Of a DNA stretch of 64,000 nt, positions 7,295-14,524 are shown piece by piece; position 1 is the stretch's first letter, and each line of letters starts with the position of its first letter. The position numbers were made by a program, and so were the translations under genes. Origin of the DNA: Salinarimonas rosea DSM 21201 (GTDB lineage Bacteria > Pseudomonadota > Alphaproteobacteria > Rhizobiales > Beijerinckiaceae); NCBI RefSeq assembly GCF_000429045.1, contig NZ_AUBC01000005.1, positions 109,947-173,946 on the forward strand, in the 5' to 3' direction. The notes beneath the pieces were generated by a model. It ran no database searches. It saw nothing but the letters and a program-made list of their open reading frames with translations, and was not told where the DNA came from.

Positions 7295-7644
7295 GCCGCG
7301 CCCTCCTCGCCCTCCGGGAGGTCCTGCTCACGGACCTCGGTGACCGTGACGACGGACACGCCCGGGAACGCCTTCACGATGCCGGCGACGAGCGGGTGGC
7401 GCTCGCACACGGCGCGCAGCGCGGCGCGGGCGGCCTCGTCGATCTCCGCCTTCGTGGCGACGGGCTGCTCGCCCTCGACCTCGTCGAGCGGGACGACGAG
7501 CACGCGCTGCGCGGCGGCCAGGCGGCGCAGGCCGCCCGCCGCGGCGGGCTTCGGATCCGGGATGGGTTTCGCCGGCGCGACGGGCGCCGCGGCGGGCTTC
7601 AACGGGGCCAGCGCCAGCGGGCGCGGCAACAACGGCTTCTGCAT
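7291..7644 (-). CDS. first gene of leftward early operon (117 aa)
   Basis: The ATG at 7644 is preceded by GGGGGAG at good spacing. The first ~37 residues are low-complexity Pro/Ala/Lys (PAAAPVAPAKPIPDPKP), so probably disordered. The rest is a small alpha-beta domain (AAQRVLVVPLDEVEG, PGVSVVTVTEVREQDL). Function unknown. The TTGACA promoters at 7698-7726 and 7806-7834 point at it. Confidence 0.6.
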   Translation of the reverse strand: MQKPLLPRPLALAPLKPAAAPVAPAKPIPDPKPAAAGGLRRLAAAQRVLVVPLDEVEGEQPVATKAEIDEAARAALRAVCERHPLVAGIVKAFPGVSVVTVTEVREQDLPEGEEGAA

Positions 7645-7697
7645 GTGTCTGACTCCCCCGAGTAGGCGCGTCCGGTCTTCCGGTTCGCGCACATAGG

Positions 7698-7726
7698 AGA
7701 ATCTGCCCGGTTCAAGGTTTTGTCAA
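7698..7726 (-). promoter_or_regulatory. leftward promoter candidate TTGACA-17-GATTCT
   Basis: On the minus strand TTGACA (7726-7721) and GATTCT (7703-7698) are separated by 17 bases, 54 bases upstream of the start at 7644. The -35 is perfect and the -10 is weak. Confidence 0.5.
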
Positions 7727-7763
7727 CAGGCTCGAAAGGTTTTCTCCAAGGTCTCGTCAGGAC

Positions 7764-7816
7764 CGTTCGAATTTCGAAGGATTGCCGTCCCGGGATTCGT
7801 TCGAATTTCGAAGGAT
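7764..7816. promoter_or_regulatory. twin operator copies containing TTCGAATTTCGAA
   Basis: Two identical 19-bp copies of CGTTCGAATTTCGAAGGAT at 7764-7782 and 7798-7816, 34 bp start to start. Each core is a tandem pair of TTCGAA palindromes. The second overlaps the -10 region of the promoter at 7806-7834. This is the layout of repressor operators between divergent early genes. Confidence 0.65.
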
Positions 7817-7838
7817 CTCCGTAGCCGTTGTCAACACC
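7806..7838 (-). promoter_or_regulatory. leftward promoter sharing a 20-bp block with 35996-36015
   Basis: The block at 7819-7838 matches 35996-36015 at 19 of 20 positions (CCGTAGCCRTTGTCAACACC on the plus strand). Read leftward it carries a perfect TTGACA, with TCGAAA 17 bases on, inside the operator copy. Confidence 0.5.
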
Positions 7839-7844
7839 GCGGTT

Positions 7845-7867
7845 TATTTTTCGATTATTGAAAAATA
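7845..7867. promoter_or_regulatory. AT-rich dyad TATTTTTC-N7-GAAAAATA
   Basis: A perfect 8-bp inverted repeat in the middle of the divergent control region 7645-7969. It could be an operator or part of a rightward promoter for the gene at 7970. A degenerate CTTGC element follows at 7884-7904. Confidence 0.45.
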
Positions 7868-7969
7868 CCGGCCCGCGCGAATTCTTGCTCGACGGGCTTG
7901 TGGGATGCTTCGGGCGCGCCGATCCTTCGCCTACGCGCCGGACGTCACCGGCGCGCAGAGGAGGCACAC

Positions 7970-8515
7970 ATGCTGAGAGCAATTGCTGAAATCGCCCGCC
8001 GGGCGGTCCTGATCGCCGCATGGGTTCTGGAGTGCGCTGCGTGCGCGCTGCGGGGAGATCCGATGCCGCCGCGCCCGGCTGGAGAGGAGGCGACCCGCGA
8101 GCTGGAAAACGCCGTCGCCGAGGCGGCGCCCGCGCCCGCCGAGCGCACCCTCGAGGATCTCGACCGCTCGGCGTCGATCCTGCGCCAGCGCGGCGCGAGC
8201 GTCATCGCCGCGTGCACGGCTCTGCATCGCGGCGATGACCTGCGCGAGGCCGATCTGGTGGGCCTCGAGTCGCACGAGCGCATGTGGGTCGCGCAGCTGA
8301 CGCCGGAGGAGCGCGAGGCGATCTTGTATCGCACGAAGACGTACGACCTCGCCAACCACATGTCGGGTCGGCGGCTCATCCCGGGGGTGCTCCCCTGCAC
8401 CCGCGCGCACGTCGTCGACCGGGCGCGGGCTCTGATCGACATGCGGATCGCCGAGCGCGAGCGCGAGCGGAGCACGGATCTCGACGACGAGGGGCCGGCG
8501 CTCAGAGCCGGCTGA
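7970..8515 (+). CDS. phage protein with N-terminal hydrophobic helix (181 aa)
   Basis: The ATG at 7970 follows AGGAGG with ideal spacing. Residues ~10-28 (ARRAVLIAAWVLECAACAL) form one hydrophobic helix; the remainder is soluble, helical and charged, ending in an ERERERS stretch. It is a rightward gene facing the leftward early operon across a shared control region, the position of a lytic or lysogenic switch gene. No repressor fold is visible, so I do not assign one. Confidence 0.6.
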   Translation: MLRAIAEIARRAVLIAAWVLECAACALRGDPMPPRPAGEEATRELENAVAEAAPAPAERTLEDLDRSASILRQRGASVIAACTALHRGDDLREADLVGLESHERMWVAQLTPEEREAILYRTKTYDLANHMSGRRLIPGVLPCTRAHVVDRARALIDMRIAERERERSTDLDDEGPALRAG

Positions 8516-8759
8516 CGCGCAGGAGCAGGTCCTCGAGCTCCGCCCGCAGGACCTCGTTCTCCCGACGCAGACGATCGTTTTCCGACCTAAGGCCGCGGAG
8601 TGCATCCGCGGCCTTTTTCGCTGCCGGGGCGAGGCCGGGGTCGACGGGCGTCTCGACGTAGCGGATCGTGCCCGGGCGCGGGCACAAGCTCGTCAGGGCG
8701 AGCGCGCCAAGGACGGTGGCGGCGGTCTCGGCGCCGGCGGTGGGGCTGTAGCGAGCCAT
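8502..8759 (-). CDS. small protein with hydrophobic N-terminus and coiled coil
   Basis: An 85-aa protein. Residues ~13-26 (ATVLGALALTSLC) are hydrophobic, and residues ~50-84 form a leucine-rich coiled coil (SENDRLRRENEVLRAELEDL). GGAGACACCG precedes the ATG. The Cys at 26 vaguely resembles a lipobox, but no charged n-region is present, so lipoprotein status is uncertain. It converges with the previous gene, overlapping 14 bases. Function unknown. Confidence 0.55.
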   Translation of the reverse strand: MARYSPTAGAETAATVLGALALTSLCPRPGTIRYVETPVDPGLAPAAKKAADALRGLRSENDRLRRENEVLRAELEDLLLRVSRL

Positions 8760-8834
8760 GATCGGTGTCTCCGTGTTGCGCGGCGACGGCCGCTGCGAGG
8801 TCGATGATCCTACACGACAAGAATTACCAAATCG

Positions 8835-9665
8835 TTAACGGGCGACGATGTAAGGCTTCGGGATCCCCGCGAGCCCGCCTTCGATCGGGCGGACGTCGAG
8901 CTCGAGCTGCGGCGTCTCGTCCACGGGCTCGGTGCGCTCGAGCCTCAGCGAGACCTTCGTCGCGCCCGATCTCGCCTTGAGCCGCGTATGGCGGGCCAGC
9001 AGGTCCTCCGCGCCGGCGATGTCCCTGACCCCGCGGACGACCACGTCGCTCGCGACCCGCGCGAGGTGGCGCGCCGTCCCGACGAGCGGGCCGAAGACGC
9101 CGACCACGTTGGCCTCGTCGACCACGATCTTCGCCGCCTCGCCGCCGTGCGTCAGCGCCATGCCGCGGACGTAGAGCTGGACGCCAGGCTGCGTCGTCAC
9201 GCGAGCGTAGTCGGCCGGCCGGATCGGCAGGACCCCACCGCCGAACGCGCGGGACGCGCGGTAGGAGACCTCGACCTTGACACCACCGCGCACGGTCGCC
9301 TGGTAGCCCGACAACGGCACCAGAAGCGTGAAGACCTTTGCGCGATCGAGATCCGTCCCGGGAGCCGAGAGGTGGGCCCCGGCGCACTCGATCGCAGCGC
9401 GTCGGGCGCTCTTCGTCGTGACCCTGAGGACGGCCGCCAGGTCGTCGTACGGGACCTCGCCGTCGGCGCCGCGGAGCAGCGCCAGGATGGCCCATGTGCA
9501 CCGCACGGCGAGCGGCGAGAGCAGCTCCGTGCCCCCCGCCGTCGTCGGCCCGACGACCCACGCGGTACGTGCCAGGTCGAGCGGAAGGTGCAGGCGGAAG
9601 TTGTCGGACGCGCGCATCCGGCTCAACTCCCACATGTCGCGTGAAACGGATTTCCGGTAAGCCAT
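8835..9665 (-). CDS. possible phage replication initiator (winged-helix)
   Basis: A 276-aa protein starting MAYRKSVSRDMWEL; ATG 9665 is preceded by CGGGGG, and ATG 9671 is an alternative. A winged-helix-like segment at about residues 55-95 (VPYDDLAAVLRVTTKSARRA) is followed by a beta-rich body. Function is not recognised with certainty. It is suggested as an initiator because it reads away from an AT-rich stretch and iteron-like repeats at 9816-10005, a common rep-origin layout. A regulator of the same region is an equally fair reading. Confidence 0.5.
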   Translation of the reverse strand: MAYRKSVSRDMWELSRMRASDNFRLHLPLDLARTAWVVGPTTAGGTELLSPLAVRCTWAILALLRGADGEVPYDDLAAVLRVTTKSARRAAIECAGAHLSAPGTDLDRAKVFTLLVPLSGYQATVRGGVKVEVSYRASRAFGGGVLPIRPADYARVTTQPGVQLYVRGMALTHGGEAAKIVVDEANVVGVFGPLVGTARHLARVASDVVVRGVRDIAGAEDLLARHTRLKARSGATKVSLRLERTEPVDETPQLELDVRPIEGGLAGIPKPYIVAR

Positions 9666-9698
9666 CACCATCCCCCGAAGGTTTAACCCATATGCACA

Positions 9699-9727
9699 AG
9701 ATTGACACGCGGATCGGCTAGGGTCAA
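9699..9727 (-). promoter_or_regulatory. leftward promoter candidate TTGACC-17-CAATCT
   Basis: Minus-strand -35 TTGACC at 9727-9722 and -10 CAATCT at 9704-9699, 33 bases before the start at 9665. TTGAC and GTCAA also form a dyad across this stretch, so it may be autoregulated. Confidence 0.35.
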
Positions 9728-9815
9728 CCCCGCTCGAATCGTTGCGCAGCAAGGGTTTGAGCCGAAGGCCTCGGGGCGAAACGAGGCGTTTTCGACGACG
9801 CAACTTCCCGGTACT

Positions 9816-10005
9816 ACGTATATATATAATCCCCCTATGTAGGCTATCTTCCGCGCGCGCGAGGCGGGAGACCGGATCCGGAGGCAGGTTGGGCTCCGGA
9901 GACAGGCCTGCGGGTCGACGACCTGGTGGCGGTCTGCGGAGACGAGAGATGGTCCTCGGAGACAGGACTGGGGTCGCCGGCCAGAGGCCTGGATCCGGAT
10001 GCAGG
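9816..10005. other. candidate replication origin: AT-rich block plus iteron-like array
   Basis: In the 565-bp gap 9666-10230, an AT-only run (TATATATATAAT) lies near 9818-9830. It is followed by five degenerate copies of a TCCGGAGACAGG word at about 9877, 9895, 9935, 9955 and 9994. The start-to-start spacings (18, 40, 20, 39) are near multiples of 20 bp, so the copies face the same side of the helix. A TTGACA at 10062 has no good -10. No gene is visible in the gap. Confidence 0.45.
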
Positions 10006-10230
10006 AGGCTGGTCTGCGTAAGCGGGCACGCGGATCGAAGACCTGCGCTGGGGATTTGGGATTGACACGTTACCGCGTCGCTTCGCTCCGCGGGGCCTCC
10101 GCGGGGATTCGATCCGGGCTGGATCCGATGACGATCGATGTACGGCCGGAGACCTCGATGTACGCCGCGCCGCTTGTGCCTCGCCTCTCCAAGGGCAACG
10201 ATCCGCGTGACTAATCACGGAGGCGCAAGC

Positions 10231-10629
10231 ATGACCGATGCACGGACCAAGGCCGCGGAGCGCCGGCGCCGGGACGCCGAGCGTCAGCGCCGGCGCAAGG
10301 CGAGGTACAGGGCGGAGTCCCGCCCGATGCCCGAGCAGGTCTACCGCGCCATCGCGCTCGCCGTCTCCGCGGAGCTGGCCGCGCTCGACCTCGACCCCGC
10401 CTACCCGCCCGACGTGCTGCAGGGCGAGATGCGCCTGCGCGCCGTCCTGATCCGCGCCACGGCCGTGCTCGTGGCACAGGGCTATCCGATCCAGTCTGCG
10501 CTGCCCGAGGTCACCCGCAGGCTCTCGGAGCGTGCCTGGGAGGGCATGCCGAGCGTCGACCCGCGAGAGCCCTCCCTTGGCGCGCTGGGCCGACTCGGGG
10601 ACGGCGGCCTGGCGCGGATCGACACGTGA
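10231..10629 (+). CDS. basic phage protein (132 aa)
   Basis: The ATG at 10231 follows CACGGAGG. The first ~30 residues are extremely basic (RRRRDAERQRRRKARYR), suiting nucleic-acid binding, and a helical domain of about 80 residues follows. It stands alone between the origin-like region and the long gap before the terminase genes. Function unknown; a replication or DNA-compaction accessory is possible. Confidence 0.6.
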   Translation: MTDARTKAAERRRRDAERQRRRKARYRAESRPMPEQVYRAIALAVSAELAALDLDPAYPPDVLQGEMRLRAVLIRATAVLVAQGYPIQSALPEVTRRLSERAWEGMPSVDPREPSLGALGRLGDGGLARIDT

Positions 10630-10713
10630 TCGTCCTGAAGGCTCGTGGAGGCCACTCGAACAGGGGCGGTCGTGTCGGCTATGCCCGAAGCCTCTCGACC
10701 CCATCCAGCGACG

Positions 10714-10742
10714 ATCCAGGACGATCCTGAGCGATCCTGGAT
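10714..10742. repeat. inverted repeat ATCCAGGA / TCCTGGAT
   Basis: A perfect 8-bp dyad with a 13-base centre that itself repeats CGATCC words. It lies in the 684-bp non-coding stretch 10630-11313 before the terminase genes, which also holds the hairpin at 10966 and the terminator at 11215 and may contain cos; no cos site can be recognised by eye. Confidence 0.35.
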
Positions 10743-10965
10743 GCCGGGGGTGTGGGGCCGTCGCGTCGGATGCGTGAGCGATCGTGTCCATGTAACGGGG
10801 GCGTCGGGGGGGATCGGGACGGATCGATCACGCCCCGGCTTCCTTGCATCGATGCGCTTGCGGCATGCGTGAGGGTGGGCTATCTTCCGGATGTCCCACT
10901 GCCCGTGAGACGATTTGATCGGCGCCCCCGGCTCCCAACCGGTGAGGCGCCGATCCCCGTTCTGG

Positions 10966-10994
10966 GCGGGGCATTGTCCGATGCATGGGCCCGC
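10966..10994 (+). repeat. dispersed hairpin element, copy 1
   Basis: Contains GGGGCATTGTCCGATGCA at 10968-10985. The inner stem is GCAT/ATGC around the loop TGTCCG, with an outer GCGGG/CCCGC pairing. It lies in the non-coding region upstream of the terminase genes, on the late-transcript strand. Confidence 0.75.
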
Positions 10995-11214
10995 TCCAGC
11001 TTCGCCTGGCTTGCTGCTGGTTTGCGTAGACGCAAGCGAGGTCGCTCCCGCGACGGCTGGTCCGAGGCCCTCCCCCCCGTCTCCCCCGACACCTCGGGCC
11101 AGCCTACCGGAGGGCGAGTGCGGGAGGGGACGGACATGGTAGCGATGACGGTGCGGTTCGATAACCGCAATGATATCAGACCCCTAGCGGGTCCTTCCCC
11201 GGGTAGGGGGGTGT

Positions 11215-11243
11215 ACCGGAGGTTGCGCGACTCCGGTCTTTTT
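11215..11243 (+). terminator. rho-independent terminator upstream of terminase
   Basis: The stem ACCGGAG/CTCCGGT with a 9-base loop is followed by CTTTTTTCT. It would stop transcription arriving from the 10231 gene, insulating or regulating the late operon that begins at 11314. Confidence 0.75.
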
Positions 11244-11313
11244 TCTCAGTCTGGCAGAAAATTGGGTCCGCAGATTCGCAAGGACGGCGCCGTCGCCGTC
11301 GCGCGGTGATGCG

Positions 11314-11964
11314 ATGGGCCTGAGCATCCGCGCCTACGCGAAGCGTCGCGGCGTCAGCGACAAGGCCGTGCGCAAGGCTCGCGACAGCGGGAGGATTGCG
11401 GCCGCGTTCTTAGATGATGGCACGATTGATCCCGCCGTCGCCGACGAGCTGTGGGAGCGCAACACGAACCCGGACATGCGCCGCGGCGTCGAGCGCGAGC
11501 GCGGCGAGGAGGCGGTCCGCGCCCGGCTCGAGGGTGCGGACGTGGGCGCGGACCGGCCCGCGGACGCACGGTCCGCGCTCGACGCGCACGTGGCCACCAG
11601 GCGCGCGGTCGCCGAGCCCGCGCGAACGACGACGGCGCAGACGCAGGTCGACCTGGCGGCCGAAGAGCGGCGCGAGAAGATCCGGCGCATCCGCCTCGCG
11701 AACGACGAGAAGGAGGGAAAGCTCGTCGACAAGGCCGGCGCCTACGCGCACTTCTTCGCCGCGATGAAGGCCGTCGGCGACGCTTGGCAGGATTGGCCCG
11801 GGCGCGTCGGTCCGCTCATGGCCGTCGACCTGCAGGAGCTGGCGAGGGCCGGCCGGCTCGACTCGTTCCACGTCGGGCAGATCCTCGACCGGTACGTCCG
11901 CGAGCACCTGGAGGAGCTGGGCGGGAAGAAGGAGGACGACGATGCCGCTGACGCTGCCGAGTGA
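11314..11964 (+). CDS. terminase small subunit (lambda Nu1-like)
   Basis: A 216-aa DNA-recognition subunit of the packaging motor. The N-terminus (SIRAYAKRRGVSDKAVRKAR) is a MerR/Nu1-like winged helix-turn-helix for cos or pac recognition. The middle is a charged helical assembly region (EERREKIRRIRLANDEKEGK) and the C-terminus is acidic, likely binding TerL. It overlaps the large-subunit gene by 23 bases. The ATG is only weakly preceded by a ribosome site. Confidence 0.85.
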   Translation: MGLSIRAYAKRRGVSDKAVRKARDSGRIAAAFLDDGTIDPAVADELWERNTNPDMRRGVERERGEEAVRARLEGADVGADRPADARSALDAHVATRRAVAEPARTTTAQTQVDLAAEERREKIRRIRLANDEKEGKLVDKAGAYAHFFAAMKAVGDAWQDWPGRVGPLMAVDLQELARAGRLDSFHVGQILDRYVREHLEELGGKKEDDDAADAAE

Positions 11965-14206
11965 GGTCATGTCGTACCCCGGCGCCGCGGATGCGCACGC
12001 ATGGATGCTCCGCGGCCTCCAGCCTCGCCCGGACCTGACCGTGTCCGGCTGGGCCGACCGCAAGCGGCAGCTGAACAAGAAGCACTCGAAGCTCCGGGGC
12101 AAGTGGCGGACGTCGACGACGCCGTTCCTGCGCGAGCCCATGGATAACCTGTCCGCTCGCTCCCACGTCCGGCGGACGACGCTGATGAAGGGCGCGCAGG
12201 TCGGCGGTACCGAGACCGGCCTGAACTTCGTCGGCTACAGCATCGACCAGGACCCGGCGCCTGTCCTGTTCATCAGCCCGACGCTGACCGTCACGAAGAG
12301 GACCTCGGCGCGCGTCCAGTCCATGATCGACGACGACCCGAAGGGGCTCGGGCGCAAGGTCAAGAAGAGCCGCGAGCGGGACGGCAAGAACAGCCAGTTC
12401 GAGAAGCACTTCGTCGGCGGCGCCCTCTACTTCGCCACGGCCAAGAGCGCGACGAACCTGCGCTCGACGGCGACGCCGCGGGTGATCTACGACGAGGTCG
12501 AGGCCTACCCGCAGGACGTCGAGGGCGAGGGCGACGTCGTCGAGGTGACCTCGGCGCGTACCTTCACCTTCGGCGACCAGGTCAAGGAGCTCCTGATCTC
12601 GACGCCGGCGATCGACCAGACGTCCCAGATCAAGAGGCACTACCTCGACGGCGACCAGCGCGAGTATTTCATGCCCTGCCCCCATTGCGGGGACTTCATG
12701 TCGTGGCGCTGGGAGGGCTTTGCCTGGGAGCCCGGCAAGCCGGCCTCGGTCCGCTATCGCTGTCGGTGCTGCTCGGGCGAGATCGAGGAGGCCCGGCACA
12801 AGACCCGCATGATGGCCGAGGGCGTCTGGGTGCCGAAGGTCCTCGCCGAGGATCCCGACTTCATGGCGGCCCTGAAGGAGGGCGACCGCTCGCGGCTCGA
12901 CGCGCACAACGCCAACGCCTACACGCGGTCCTATTACCTGCCCTCGTTCTACTCGCCCATCGGCATGCTGTCGTGGACGCGGATCGTCGAGCGGTGGGAG
13001 AAGGCGCAGGGCAAGCCCTCGGCCGAGAAGACGATCATCAACACCATCTTCGGCTTGCCGTGGGTCGCGCCCGGCGAGGCGCCGGACTGGGACGTCGTGT
13101 ACAAGCGGCGCTCTCGCTCGTACCGCCTGCGCGAGGTCCCGGCGGGCGTCGCCTTCCTGACCGCCGGCGTCGACGTCGGCGTCGACCACATCAAGATGGC
13201 GGTGTGGGGATTCGGCCGGCGCCGGCAGCGGTGGCTCGTCGACTACGTCGTGATCCCCCTCCCGACGAACGAGCCCGAGGCCTGGGAGCAGCTGACCGAG
13301 GCGCGGCATCGCGTCTACCGGCACCCGTCCGGCGCGGTCCTGCCGATCCGGCGCCTGCTCGTCGACCGCAACAAGTGGCCGGACCGGGTCGATCCCTGGA
13401 TCGAGCTGCAGGACAAAACCAAGGTCTGCGGCGTCCTCGGCGCGAAGGCCTTCGACGCCGCGCTCGTCGACTGGCGCCACCGGCGCGTCCAGCTGCAGGA
13501 CGGGTCGTGGGGACGGGACACCACGTTCTCCTACGTTCGCGCGGGCGTGTCGCAGGCGAAGCTGGAGCTCTACGCGCAGCTCGGCGTCCGGCACACGCCG
13601 GGCGAGGACTATCCGCCCGGATGGGTCCACCTGCCGGACGACGTCGAACCCGACCTGGTCAAGGAGATCGTGTCCGAGCAGCTCGACGTCGGGGATGGCG
13701 TGCGGGCGCCCAAGTTCGTGCGCAAGGCCAACCACCGCGCCGAGGGTCTCGACACGGCGAACTACGCTAGGATCGCGGCCGAGATCGAAGGCTGGGGCCG
13801 GTGGACGGATCGTGAGTTCGACCGCGAGGACGAGCGCATGGCGGACGCCGCTCGGTCCCTTGAGCACGAGCTGGCACGGTTGGCGTCAGCCTGGCATCGC
13901 GATGGTCGTGATCAGACGCCGACGATCCGCACGCTCGTCCCGAGCCTGGTTCTCCCTGAGGACGTCCCGGCCATGCCGACCGTTAACAGATCTGTAAACG
14001 CCGTACCCGACGAGCCCGCGATCGAGAAGCGCGAAGAAAAACCGCTCGAGCCCAGGCCGCCGACGCCTCCGCCAGAGCCCGCAATCCCAGGCCTGCGCAG
14101 GGGGTGGGGACATGCCCGAGACCAGGCGGACGCCGTCGGTGTCGTGGGACGCAGGAAGGTTGATCCGGCGCTCATGCGGACGAGGACGATCGAGCACGAC
14201 GACTGA
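11942..14206 (+). CDS. terminase large subunit (GpA family)
   Basis: The ATP-driven DNA packaging motor and nuclease of the lambda gpA type. The Walker A-like segment KGAQVGGTET is near residues 82-91, Walker B VIYDEVEA near 180-187, a zinc-knuckle pair CPHC...CRCC near 245-277, and a C-terminal RNase H-like nuclease begins GVDVGVDHIKMAVWG. At 754 aa it is longer than lambda gpA (641 aa); the extra is a proline-rich tail (PRPPTPPPEPAIP). It is followed directly by the dispersed hairpin element at 14208. Confidence 0.95.
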   Translation: MPLTLPSEVMSYPGAADAHAWMLRGLQPRPDLTVSGWADRKRQLNKKHSKLRGKWRTSTTPFLREPMDNLSARSHVRRTTLMKGAQVGGTETGLNFVGYSIDQDPAPVLFISPTLTVTKRTSARVQSMIDDDPKGLGRKVKKSRERDGKNSQFEKHFVGGALYFATAKSATNLRSTATPRVIYDEVEAYPQDVEGEGDVVEVTSARTFTFGDQVKELLISTPAIDQTSQIKRHYLDGDQREYFMPCPHCGDFMSWRWEGFAWEPGKPASVRYRCRCCSGEIEEARHKTRMMAEGVWVPKVLAEDPDFMAALKEGDRSRLDAHNANAYTRSYYLPSFYSPIGMLSWTRIVERWEKAQGKPSAEKTIINTIFGLPWVAPGEAPDWDVVYKRRSRSYRLREVPAGVAFLTAGVDVGVDHIKMAVWGFGRRRQRWLVDYVVIPLPTNEPEAWEQLTEARHRVYRHPSGAVLPIRRLLVDRNKWPDRVDPWIELQDKTKVCGVLGAKAFDAALVDWRHRRVQLQDGSWGRDTTFSYVRAGVSQAKLELYAQLGVRHTPGEDYPPGWVHLPDDVEPDLVKEIVSEQLDVGDGVRAPKFVRKANHRAEGLDTANYARIAAEIEGWGRWTDREFDREDERMADAARSLEHELARLASAWHRDGRDQTPTIRTLVPSLVLPEDVPAMPTVNRSVNAVPDEPAIEKREEKPLEPRPPTPPPEPAIPGLRRGWGHARDQADAVGVVGRRKVDPALMRTRTIEHDD

Positions 14207-14207
14207 G

Positions 14208-14231
14208 CCGGGGCATTGTCCGATGCACCGG
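14208..14231 (+). repeat. dispersed hairpin element, copy 2
   Basis: CCGG-G-GCAT-TGTCCG-ATGC-A-CCGG, starting one base after the TerL stop codon and 44 bases upstream of gpW. The flanking sequence (GGAACGGTCGCCGGG further on) is also shared with copy 3. Confidence 0.85.
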
Positions 14232-14274
14232 TCGCGGGAACGGTCGCCGGGATGCATCATCCCGGGGACCCCTC

Positions 14275-14517
14275 ATGACCGTCCAGGAGCAGATCGCCGA
14301 TCTGAAGGCGTACCGGACGTCGCTCGAGACCGCCCGGCGCGAGCTCATGCTCGGACGCGCCAAGGCGCAAGTCGCCTACGCGCTGGGCGGCAACACCACC
14401 GTCGTCTACGCGCGCGCCGACCTGCCCGCGCTCCAGCAGGAGATCCGCCGGGTCGACTACGAGCTCGCCGTCCTCGAGGGCCGCCCGCGTCCGGGCCGCC
14501 CGATCCACTTCGCGTGA
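14275..14517 (+). CDS. head-tail joining protein (gpW-like)
   Basis: An 80-aa protein of the lambda gpW family, which forms a ring under the portal that stabilises packaged DNA and joins head to tail. Matching features are the short length, N-terminal helix (QEQIADLKAYRTSLE), beta hairpin (GGNTTVVYARAD), second helix (LPALQQEIRRVDYELAVLEG), and position between TerL and portal, exactly as in lambda. Confidence 0.85.
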   Translation: MTVQEQIADLKAYRTSLETARRELMLGRAKAQVAYALGGNTTVVYARADLPALQQEIRRVDYELAVLEGRPRPGRPIHFA

Positions 14518-14524
14518 GGCCGGC

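Noticed and set aside
9877..10005. CRISPR array
   Set aside because: Repeats are 12 bp, degenerate and unequally spaced, and no cas genes are present; an iteron-like array fits better.
10752..11309. 185-aa frame before the terminase genes
   Set aside because: It crosses the dispersed hairpin and the terminator, has no ribosome site, and shows no protein-like pattern; the region is treated as non-coding.
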